The notes under the pieces: model-generated
The model's input: only the letters and a program-made list of their open reading frames with translations
What the model was told of the DNA's origin: nothing
Databases searched by the model: none
Part shown: positions 1-8,400 of the stretch, in pieces
Layout: every line of letters starts with the position of its first letter
Position numbering within the stretch: position 1 is the stretch's first letter
Translations under genes and position numbers: made by a program
Virus record (IMG/VR): IMGVR_UViG_3300002514_006955
Span: 1-20,004 of that record
From: a virus
Direction: 5' to 3' (one strand)
Length of the DNA: 20,004 bases

Positions 1-1807
1 CAGGTCCAGTTCCATATGACGCTCCACTCATAGATCTCCAGTTAATTGCGTTACTACTCGGCACAACTCCCATATTGACTAATCTGGCTCCCGGAAGTTT
101 ATGAGCTACAGCATTCATTGAAATATAACATGCACCAGCAAGAGCATCTGTCAAATCGTCAGTTCTAACATCTCCATCTTTAGGAGCACTAACCCTAAAT
201 CCTTTTACAGTTGTCTTCCTTTGTAAATGAAGCATTTCATCTTGCATTAGTTTATGTCTGGGTATCCAAATTTTATCGCTATTCATCAATACTTCCAACT
301 GAGTATATATCGCCATTTTATATTGAGCAGAAAAGTGAGTACATTTGGCTGGTACTCCTGCCTTTTTAAGTTTCTCAATACTTTGTATGGAATTCCAAAC
401 ATCATATGTAACCATACCTAAATGGAATTTTCTTCTTAAATTGATGACATAATCATCAACCTCTTCTATTCTAACTGGTTTTCCTGGTAATGGTTTCCAA
501 TATTTTATCTGATCAACAACTATCCTAAAATCAGATTTGTTTGTTTCTGTATTTAAATACCTTTCTCTATGTATGATAACAAGAGCATAGTTGTGACTTG
601 TAGTCGCTGGGTCTAGGTGAGCAAAGTACGTAAACCCTGCTCTTCCTGTTTCTTGTAGCTCAAGTCCAGCTTTAAAGCATCCTATAACTTTATCTCTCAC
701 GAAGAAGCTCTCACCACCGGTACCAGAGAACTCTGCTCCATACTCCATCAAAAAGTCTTCTGCATTCATGGATTCGTTGTTTTTTCTTAATGACTTTTCG
801 GTCATTTTTGGATTTACGTGCCATGTAGGAAGTTTGCACATTAATCTATCTTGTACTAGATGGGCTTCTTTATAAAGTCTGTGGAACAGTCCCTCTTCGC
901 CTCTAGGAGACGAGATACAAACAAGTTTACTATCTAGTACTCGCTCTGTTTGTTCTTCTCCATTTTCGTCAATAACTTTTATGTTGCGACCAAATGTTTC
1001 CAAACTAGGGGTAAGAGCGGTAAATATTCTTTCGCCGGAAGAAGCTCCGCCTGAAGTTTTATAACTTGCAACTTCGTCCATCAGCAAAACGAATATCTGC
1101 TTACCAAGCAGAGCGTCAGAGTTACTGTGTCCAACTTCTACAACGATAGAACCTTTAGTTCTTGATTTAAACAAATCATTGTTTTTTTTGTCTTGTGGAG
1201 TCAATAGGAAAATTTTGTTCGCTTCTATTCCATCTGGTATAAACTTATTTTGGAAGTAAGGAGAATAAAGAATTCTTGTTTTGACTTCATTAAACGCAAG
1301 TTGTGCCTGAGGAGCGGCAGTAGCAACCGTCAGAATCGTAATTGGGTTTGAATCACTTAATCCATAAATGGCATAAGGGTTTCCTCCAGCACATTCAAGA
1401 AGCCTCATAGCTTCGTATGCCATAATAATCCCACACAAGAAATCCTTTCCTGATCGTCTTCCCCATATCAGAATTAGTTGTCTGAATACTTCCGTTTGTT
1501 CAAACTTTGATAGTAAGTCTCCTCTCTCTTCAGTATTGCATCCTATGTCTTTACACATTTGAATTTCTTCTTCTGTCAAAGTTATGTTTTTATTTCCTAC
1601 AGAACCTCTATAGAATATTTTTAAAATCAGTTTTTGCATAGGGTAAAGTGTAATCCCCTGTCCACCAAGATCTAGATATTCCTTTTTTTCGCAAAAAGAA
1701 ACGATATCAGGAATTGAACTACCAATACCGTCCTTTGAGGATAGCTCTGTCTTCATTTTTTGTATCAAATCTTTAACTGTTTTTTGTGGCTTTTTTGTTC
1801 TAGGCAC
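1..1807 (-). CDS. terL: Phage terminase large subunit (C-terminus cut by window edge)
   Basis: This is the ATP-driven DNA-packaging motor and genome-cutting nuclease that docks on the procapsid portal. I translated it by hand from a GTG at 1807, preceded by AAGGAG at a 6-base spacing; there is no stop before base 1. About 602 residues are visible. A Walker A-like GRRSGKD lies near residue 116, after a hydrophobic strand (LILIWG). A Walker B, FVLLMDEVAS, lies near residue 242, with Asp-Glu in the expected place. The C-terminal RNase H-like nuclease is marked by AHLDPATTS (about 394-402), whose Asp should bind metal, and DDLTDALAG (about 549-557), the usual last acidic motif. The ATPase-then-nuclease order and length match TerL proteins. 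It is the last visible gene of a minus-strand run, 19 bases after the preceding stop. The GTG start is inferred from the Shine-Dalgarno site. Confidence 0.93.
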   Translation of the reverse strand, partial: MPRTKKPQKTVKDLIQKMKTELSSKDGIGSSIPDIVSFCEKKEYLDLGGQGITLYPMQKLILKIFYRGSVGNKNITLTEEEIQMCKDIGCNTEERGDLLSKFEQTEVFRQLILIWGRRSGKDFLCGIIMAYEAMRLLECAGGNPYAIYGLSDSNPITILTVATAAPQAQLAFNEVKTRILYSPYFQNKFIPDGIEANKIFLLTPQDKKNNDLFKSRTKGSIVVEVGHSNSDALLGKQIFVLLMDEVASYKTSGGASSGERIFTALTPSLETFGRNIKVIDENGEEQTERVLDSKLVCISSPRGEEGLFHRLYKEAHLVQDRLMCKLPTWHVNPKMTEKSLRKNNESMNAEDFLMEYGAEFSGTGGESFFVRDKVIGCFKAGLELQETGRAGFTYFAHLDPATTSHNYALVIIHRERYLNTETNKSDFRIVVDQIKYWKPLPGKPVRIEEVDDYVINLRRKFHLGMVTYDVWNSIQSIEKLKKAGVPAKCTHFSAQYKMAIYTQLEVLMNSDKIWIPRHKLMQDEMLHLQRKTTVKGFRVSAPKDGDVRTDDLTDALAGACYISMNAVAHKLPGARLVNMGVVPSSNAINWRSMSGASYGTGP

Positions 1808-1826
1808 AATTTGCTCCTTTAGTCCG

Positions 1827-2204
1827 TTAGCTTCCACCGTCATTAATATTACTTGAATAAATGGGATATCCAACTCTTGCAGAAACATCGGCAAAAAGTT
1901 GTCCAACTTTGATTCCAAATTCACTTAAATAATCATTTATATTAGTATATATAGTATTATCCAAAACATGAAGTTGTAAAGCTCTTACGAAACTACTAAT
2001 ACTATTTTCTGTTGTGAATCTAGTATTTAGTTTAGTCTCTATTTCTGCGATATTGGTTTTTATTCTATCAACTGGTTCATTTAAAACAGATAAATCTTCT
2101 ATTTCCCCTTCCATCAAGTCAATAAGATCTATAGCTGTCTCGTCTATGAGTTGAATCTCATTTATCTGGTCGGCAACACTTTTATAATCTGTTGGTGAAA
2201 TCAT
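1827..2204 (-). CDS. Small phage protein, probably virion-associated (unknown)
   Basis: The function is not recognised. It encodes 125 residues, acidic and mostly helical by appearance, with no signal peptide or membrane segment. Its ATG overlaps the stop of the upstream gene in an ATGA junction, which implies translational coupling. AGGA stands just before the start, though unusually close. Residues about 75-118 contain HVLDNTIYTNINDYL followed by IKVGQLFADVSARVGYPI. This layout resembles small proteins I associate with phage head or neck gene blocks, and a related stretch occurs in the next gene upstream. Position between two probable structural genes and TerL supports a virion or assembly role, but that is context only. 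Confidence 0.6.
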   Translation of the reverse strand: MISPTDYKSVADQINEIQLIDETAIDLIDLMEGEIEDLSVLNEPVDRIKTNIAEIETKLNTRFTTENSISSFVRALQLHVLDNTIYTNINDYLSEFGIKVGQLFADVSARVGYPIYSSNINDGGS

Positions 2205-2914
2205 GTTCCTATACTGTCCCTATAATATGTAAAATTATATGTATTATATTGATCTTTTTGTCTAATTCTAAAATAGTATTCTTTTCCTCTTACTAAATAT
2301 TCTGACGATGAACTTTGATACATTATTTTTCTATCTATGTAACTTGATGGGACTCCATCTGTGGGGATAGGCACAAATTCTTCTTCTTCTTTTTCATAGA
2401 GCCATTCAGCAGCAGATACGCTACTATCAGCAGAAGCTAGTATCGTAGAAAAATCGCTGTCTGCTGCTACGTCAATCTCGAAATGGTACAATGAATATAA
2501 ATTAGATCTATTGATAATCAGTGATTTGTATTCCCAATATCCTTCTTCATAAATTAAACCTGATGGCAAACTTATATCGCCATCTTTCACTACATCTAAT
2601 AATAACTGGCTTACTTTTAGACTGTTGGTGTTAAGGTAGGTTTCGAGACTGGAACTCCAATACCCAGTGATAGGAAGAAGTAACAGTTGAGAAGACAAAG
2701 ACCCAAACATAGAGTTTATTAACCCAGTTGTATATGTCTCGTAAACGGCTACAGATTTAAGTAGAAGATCTGTTTCTGTTGTTAAATCTTGACTATTTAC
2801 TATGGTCCTTACATTCTCATAAGCCTCTGCTTTTTTGAGAGTGTATCTGCCTACGGCTTTAGCTAGATTCCACATCGCATCATGCCATATTTGATTTTTT
2901 ATACTTGTTGCCAT
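2201..2914 (-). CDS. Probable phage structural protein with C-terminal beta-sandwich-like region
   Basis: This 237-residue protein is not assignable to a named family. The N-terminal half looks helical and includes LETYLNTNSLKVSQLLLDV (about residues 90-108), which parallels a stretch in the downstream 125-residue protein. The C-terminal half has strand-like alternation: YHFEIDVAADSDFSTI, then W, then YLVRGKEYYFRIRQKD. That spacing of aromatic and hydrophobic residues resembles a fibronectin type III or similar beta-sandwich fold, common in phage virion and adhesion proteins. It starts 7 bases after the upstream stop and ends inside the next gene's ATG, so it is part of one transcript leading to terL. 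A structural role is inferred from context and fold impression only. Confidence 0.6.
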   Translation of the reverse strand: MATSIKNQIWHDAMWNLAKAVGRYTLKKAEAYENVRTIVNSQDLTTETDLLLKSVAVYETYTTGLINSMFGSLSSQLLLLPITGYWSSSLETYLNTNSLKVSQLLLDVVKDGDISLPSGLIYEEGYWEYKSLIINRSNLYSLYHFEIDVAADSDFSTILASADSSVSAAEWLYEKEEEEFVPIPTDGVPSSYIDRKIMYQSSSSEYLVRGKEYYFRIRQKDQYNTYNFTYYRDSIGT

Positions 2915-2921
2915 TTTTCAA

Positions 2922-3923
2922 TTACCTACTGGGCGGGACAGAATATCTAAACGAAACGGTATTAAGTGGATCTCCAAATAGAGTTATAGTCCAATCAAGA
3001 TAAAGAGAACTGAGTATATACGCTTCGCCTATAGAAAATCCTTTTATCAAAGATTCAACGAATGGAGTTGGTCTAAGATAGCCTTCAGTCGTTGGACTCG
3101 ACATAGCCCCTGCACATGTAGCATAACCTCCATTCAAAGCTAATCTACACCATGTTTCTGAATCTAGATCTCGAACTGAAAACGCTCCATCAAAATCTGC
3201 ATTATAGAAAAATATTCTTTGAGTGTCAGTATTCCTGAAAAAAGATTCAGTAGATCTATCTTGAAACCATCCCCAATATATCGAATCCTTTTGCAGATAA
3301 GGAATAACTGGGTCAAGATAAGGATCAATTAATATGGTAGATATGAGCCTAACATTCGTTCTAGGGATTGAATTGTTCGCTGCATATAAAAGATCTTCTC
3401 TGTATTGTTCTTCTTTGCTATTTGTGACAGTCGCATATGGATCTAAAATAAAAGCTCCATTCATATATATTTGATTTTTTAGATTCTCTCCATTATCTAT
3501 AATAGCTTTTGCACTTTCAAGAGTTGGACCGTCAATTCTTGAACAAATAAGTGCGACATTTAAAGCTCGACTGCCATATTCGTACATTTCTTTTCTGTCA
3601 AAAAGAGGATTAAACGTTTTTTTAGAAAATGTATGATTTATTCTAGATATTCTAGATGTAGAAGATATAATGTCTCCACCATCATGAAATCCGCCAGGAA
3701 CATTCATTCCCAAAACAATAACGCTCGTATCTGCATCTATAACAGCTTTGATGGAATCTTCTACTTCGGCCTGAAAATCTTCATAACTTGGAAGTATCTC
3801 GGTTAGACTGCAAGGTACTCCTATTTTGTTAGATCCATCAAGATCGTATTTAGCTAAATAATAATCTGCCAATAATTCGCTATCAGCATCATTTTCTCGA
3901 TATACTATAAAAAGTTCACTCAT
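2922..3923 (-). CDS. TIGR03790-like protein (exosortase-associated family), role unknown
   Basis: The 333 residues follow the architecture I recall for TIGR03790, a family of unknown activity mostly found in bacteria with exosortase. The N-terminus reads FIVYREN with LADYYLAKYDLDGSNKIGV (about 19-36), the 'come back to tell of it' strand and helix of that family. LICSRIDGPTLESAKAIID (125-143) is its most typical block. The C-terminal part has GGYATCAGAMSSP (265-277), then FVESLIKGFSIGEAY and ITLFGDPL (313-320), matching its usual ending. Cys270 and His80 are visible and could be functional, but that is a guess. No signal peptide is present. It follows a terminator and heads the operon leading to terL, so a virion or assembly job is possible. 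AAGG sits only one base before the ATG, so the start is slightly uncertain. Confidence 0.6.
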   Translation of the reverse strand: MSELFIVYRENDADSELLADYYLAKYDLDGSNKIGVPCSLTEILPSYEDFQAEVEDSIKAVIDADTSVIVLGMNVPGGFHDGGDIISSTSRISRINHTFSKKTFNPLFDRKEMYEYGSRALNVALICSRIDGPTLESAKAIIDNGENLKNQIYMNGAFILDPYATVTNSKEEQYREDLLYAANNSIPRTNVRLISTILIDPYLDPVIPYLQKDSIYWGWFQDRSTESFFRNTDTQRIFFYNADFDGAFSVRDLDSETWCRLALNGGYATCAGAMSSPTTEGYLRPTPFVESLIKGFSIGEAYILSSLYLDWTITLFGDPLNTVSFRYSVPPSR

Positions 3924-3960
3924 ACCTTATTTTCGTAAAAAATGAACAAATTCCTTGCAA

Positions 3961-3992
3961 AAATAAAGCCTACCACAATGTGATAGGCTTTA
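3961..3992 (-). terminator. Rho-independent terminator downstream of dut
   Basis: On the minus strand AAAGCCTA and TAGGCTTT form the outer stem, and CAC with GTG extend it around an AUU loop. The C-A mismatch seen on the plus strand becomes a U-G wobble on the minus strand, giving a continuous 12-pair stem only in minus-strand RNA. It is followed by ATTTTTG. It sits about 20 bases after the dUTPase stop and before the TIGR03790-like gene, separating the nucleotide-metabolism run from the structural run. Confidence 0.85.
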
Positions 3993-4012
3993 AATGAACT
4001 ATTTAAAGATAG

Positions 4013-4606
4013 TTATTCGAATTTAATTCTACTTCCTCCATCTAAAATCAAATCTGGATTGTTGGCAATAGCGTTCAGTTGGTCCTTTACGTCAGTACTT
4101 CCAAATCCTCCCTCTCCTCGGATCGTATCTGATAATTCTGCTACTTCTTGTATCTCCATAACTTCTGTTTTTCTTATAAGCATTTGACCAATTTTATCGC
4201 CAGCTTTATATATCTTTGCACCAGATATATATTTTTTGAATGTTTCTGATGCTTCTTCCTCGTTTTTTGCCCAAACGGTTCTATGAGTTTCAGCAGGACA
4301 TTTGAAACGGAATCTATATTCTCCTCTGTATCCTTGGTCACCAACAGCCACACAGTTAGCCAGAATCAAGTCTGTCTTAGAAACTGAGCTACGAGCTACT
4401 AATTCTATATGATAGCCCACAGGAGGCTCTATAGCCAATCCTGTTTTATACTCTATATAAAGCATTCTCCATGTTATTCCATCATTATCCCCAGTTGGAA
4501 CAACTTTAATGTTCCCATCATCGATAGCGGTTATATCGTAACCAGCATCATCATCATGTGCTCTTTGAGGTATTATTGCATCTTTGTGTAACTTTTTTAC
4601 TTTCAT
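4013..4606 (-). CDS. dut: Deoxyuridine 5'-triphosphate nucleotidohydrolase (dUTPase)
   Basis: It hydrolyses dUTP to dUMP and pyrophosphate, keeping uracil out of DNA and supplying the dTMP precursor. All five motifs of the trimeric dUTPase family are present in order: DDAGYDI (19-25), ARSSVS (71-76), VGDQGYRGEY (88-97, with the uracil-stacking Tyr93), GDKIGQMLI (136-144) and the C-terminal arm RGEGGFGST (163-171). At 197 residues it is longer than the usual 140-155; the extra length is an insertion between motifs 3 and 4 (about 101-133) and a tail after motif 5. The ATG is preceded by GAGAAAGGATTGAA, a good ribosome site. It follows an HNH homing endonuclease and nrdJ in the same direction, and a strong terminator follows it. 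Confidence 0.95.
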   Translation of the reverse strand: MKVKKLHKDAIIPQRAHDDDAGYDITAIDDGNIKVVPTGDNDGITWRMLYIEYKTGLAIEPPVGYHIELVARSSVSKTDLILANCVAVGDQGYRGEYRFRFKCPAETHRTVWAKNEEEASETFKKYISGAKIYKAGDKIGQMLIRKTEVMEIQEVAELSDTIRGEGGFGSTDVKDQLNAIANNPDLILDGGSRIKFE

Positions 4607-4663
4607 TTCAATCCTTTCTCTAATTTAAGAACAAGCTGTCCAGCCACAGTTTTGGCTTGCTTT

Positions 4664-5398
4664 CTATTTGTGTTCTGAAACTAATTTGCATAATTTTTTA
4701 AAATATTCTAATGAATGATTATTCTTCATTTTATTAATGTCTTTATGGACCCATTGTACGTTTCCTTCTATATATCCTAATGAATTATCAATACGATCTA
4801 AAGATGCAGTTTCTTCTCGTACTTTTTCTTTTTTTCGGCTTTGCTGCCCAAATTGTATATCCATACCAGTTAACGCACATTTTTTGTTTTGAGCTAAAAA
4901 TAAATCCCATATATATTTTTTATCAACATTATGTTCTATATCACGAGTTTCTGCGTTTCTTTGTATTCTGCCTATTGTTGTTCCTGAGATATCCTCTATC
5001 CCGATAAAAGATGGATGTCTGCTTCCGCTAGGGTTTTCTAAGCATCCACAAGATTTTCTACCCGATTTTAACGCATGTGAACTGACTATAATCTCTTTCC
5101 CACAAGCACATTTAGTATTCCAATAAATAGTTCTTTTGTTATTTTTTAGTCTAGAAATAACAGTTAGATTTCCAAATTTATCACCAATTTTAACAAATAA
5201 ACTAGCACATCCACAAGATTTAGGTGTATATTTCCTTAAAACATCGCTTCTATAACTTTTCATCCGACCGCAATCGCATTTACATAACCAATAAGTCGAA
5301 TTGCTGTTTCTTTTAATACGTGTGTTCTCGTCTACGCTGACAACTGTTAATGTTCCAAACTTTTTACCAGTAATATCTATTTTTTTGGCTCCTCTCAT
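4664..5398 (-). CDS. HNH homing endonuclease with two zinc-binding repeats
   Basis: This 244-residue protein is a free-standing phage homing endonuclease type, which cuts an allele lacking the gene so that the gene is copied in. It has two N-terminal repeats, each reading roughly GKKFGxLTVV, then CKCDCG, then SCGC: Cys39, 41, 43, 62 and 64, then Cys97, 99, 117 and 119. These are likely zinc-binding DNA-contact modules. The nuclease part has KCALTG (173-178), SLDRIDNSLGY (199-209) and GNVQWVHKDINKMK (212-225), the phage HNH core. TATAGGAG lies 6 bases before the ATG. It lies between nrdJ and dut, a common kind of site for such elements. A decayed relative occurs at 17057-17401. Confidence 0.9.
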   Translation of the reverse strand: MRGAKKIDITGKKFGTLTVVSVDENTRIKRNSNSTYWLCKCDCGRMKSYRSDVLRKYTPKSCGCASLFVKIGDKFGNLTVISRLKNNKRTIYWNTKCACGKEIIVSSHALKSGRKSCGCLENPSGSRHPSFIGIEDISGTTIGRIQRNAETRDIEHNVDKKYIWDLFLAQNKKCALTGMDIQFGQQSRKKEKVREETASLDRIDNSLGYIEGNVQWVHKDINKMKNNHSLEYFKKLCKLVSEHK

Positions 5399-5478
5399 AA
5401 TATCTCCTATATAGCTTATAATTTATCTATATGTACAATTACTCAAGCTGATATAAAAGTCCTTTTTTAAATTTAAAA

Positions 5479-8400
5479 CTAATTGCACGCAGAGAATCCG
5501 CAGTTTTTGCACATTTTGCAACCTTGTTCACGTATTAATTCATTTCCGCATTCTTCACATTCTTCGCCATTTACTTTTTTACCATCGTCAATATATTTTT
5601 TAAGCGATCTGGCTATAGCCTTTTCAAATGATCCAAAAGAAGCTGATTTCGTTTTTTCTAATTGTTCTACTACAAACGAGATATCTGCTCCATGTCTTAG
5701 ATTAGAAGAAACGAGTCTTGTGATAGCCTCTTCCATGTCGCCTGACTCATCCATTATATTCTCTATTTCGGCTCCTTCAGACGTAATGAGTTTATAATGT
5801 CCTCTCTTAACTTTTTTGAGCATACCTGTTTTATGAGCTTTGGGTATTTGCCCATTTTTAAGAGCAAAAATTTCATATGGGTCGTCAGACAAAAGCCCAA
5901 CTACGGTAAGGTAGTCTTGTCCTTTGACGGAAATATGATAAATATCACATGGTAAAACCTTTGGTCTTTTAGGAGCATCATGTTTATCAATGTTATCAGC
6001 ATCTCTTGGGATGCAGTTGCTATCATTGGCAATAAGAACTCCAGTCCTAGAATTTTCTCGATAAACAGTAATCCCTTTGAGTCCCGCTTTCCATGCAGCT
6101 TCATAGATATCAGCCACTTCTTCAGTTGTAGTCTCTTCTTTGAGGTTTATAGTGGACGATATTGAATGATCTAAATTTCTGCCTGCGGCAGCTTGCATTT
6201 GGATTCGTCTTTTCCAATCTATATCTTCTGCACATGCACCAAACCAGGGGGATTTTGTTATATCTGTTTCTCCAGTAACGTCCATCCACATTTTAACTTT
6301 AGAATGATAGACAGTAAACTCTTCCCATGAATCTCCGTTTTGGTCTACAAAATCAACTCTAGTATTTTTATCACTAGGATTAATCTTCTTTCTTCTCTTA
6401 TATTCCATTTGGAAAAGAGGCTCGATTCCAGATGTTGTCTGAGTTAAAATGCTCACGCTACCAGCAGGAGCAGACGTAAGAAGTCCTATATTCCTTCTGC
6501 CATACTTTCTCATATCTTTATATAGTTCTGGATCTTCTTCTTTTATTCTCAGCAAGAATGGATTATTCTTTTCAAGATTATAACCCCAAATTTTAAATGG
6601 TCCTAATTCTTTTGCCATGTCTACAGAACTTCTATAACATCCAAGTTTCAAGGTTCTATAAATTTTTTCTGCTGTTTTGATTCCTTGCTTGGAACCATAA
6701 TCAAGACCTAACGCTGCAAGCGTATCCCCTAGCCCCGTTGTTCCTGTTCCAGTCCTTCTCCCCGTTTCACAGACTTCGCGTATTTCTCTCCAAAGCGACA
6801 ATTCAACCAGTTTGATTGCCTCTGGCTCTGGATCTTTATCTATCTTATCTATGATTTTGTCAATACATTCTAACTCAAGATCTATTACATTTTCCATAAA
6901 TCTTTGAGCAACTTGTGCATCTTTATGGAATTGTTCAAAATCAAATTTGGCATTTTTAGTAAAAGGATCTATAACATAACTGAAAAGATTTAATAACAGT
7001 AATCTACAGGAATCACAAGGACTTAAAGGTACTTCGCCACATTGTAGTGCAAAAATACCATCAAATATATCATTTCCTGATTTATTTTTCCTGATATCAG
7101 TGATAACTCCTACAGTATGATTGTCATCCACAGTTATATTATAAACATCTTGTTTTTTTGTGATATATTCTATTTTAGTAACTTTATGATTGTAGTCTGC
7201 TGCTAATTCTTTAATTTCTGTGAGATTTTTAAAACCATATTTTGTTCGTAACCTAAACGAAACATTTTCTTTCTTGCAAGCGTTTTCCCATTCTTTAAGA
7301 GATGGGTTTTTAATAGGATTATCAAAAGTTAATTTAGAATAAATTCGCACTTGATCATTTCTCGTTTTTATAGCTTTCTTTTCATATGTATTATTGATCG
7401 AGTTAGTTCGTGTTTTATTAGTCCCTTTTTCGTTTGCATGATAATTACTGCAAGATATGCTACAAAAACTGATTTCTCTATGACTATAATCTACTTCGAA
7501 AGAATTTCCGCACCACTCACATTTGCGTATAACTTTAACTTTGTTCTGATCTATCCTTGCGTCATATCTCTGCTTTGTTGCCTTTTGAAAAGTTTTTACA
7601 ACTCTTGGATCTTTATCTGCATGTTCTATACCGCACTCATTTGCAGCCCATTTAGCTAGATCTAAAATATTTTTAAACCATCCATTAGTTCTAAAGCTAG
7701 AAAGTCGTTTGGGTATTTTTTTATCTTTAACAAAATTGAACCAGTCATTTTTAGTAAAACGTCTATTTATTTTTTTAGTCAATGTTATTGCAAATTGTTC
7801 TATATCTTTATTTGTGTATCCAGAATATCTGCCATTTTTTTCTCCTGAATTATCTTTTTTTGCATGATATTCTTTGTGTTCTGAAAACGTCATAATGTCT
7901 AAATTATTTGGGTCATTATTTAATCCATCATAGTCTTTATGATGTACAACAATGCCACCTTTTACCCAGCCATCTTGTTTGTTTATATCATATAAAGTAT
8001 TCCATTTATCAGTGTCCATAAATTTTGCAATCAACCTATGCTCATAGATTTTGTCTTTTTTAGAGTTTAAAGCGTTACAATACGTTCTATAGTATTCTTT
8101 CTTGTTAGTTTTAACAATTTTTTCTGGCCTTTTAATGAACTTAAATAAACTGTCACCGCTTTTTAATTCTTTCGCCTCTCTGGTTTCACCTGTTTTTAGA
8201 GGGAATTTGTGATCATGGGTTACATCGATGTGAGATCCATTGTCAAAATGGACTCGTACCATTTGCTTATTGACTCCGGTCTTTCTGGGATTTCTTCCCC
8301 ATTTAATAGATATTTCTCCATTATTGGGGTTAACAGAATATACTGGTACGTCCATTCCTTCTTTTGCTAAATCTTTAAGAGAGACAGCATTTCTTCCATC

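Noticed and set aside
4607-4663. Terminator between the HNH gene and dut
   Set aside because: CAAGC/GCTTG and AGCC/GGCT pairs can nest, but the stem is broken and the T-tract is weak.
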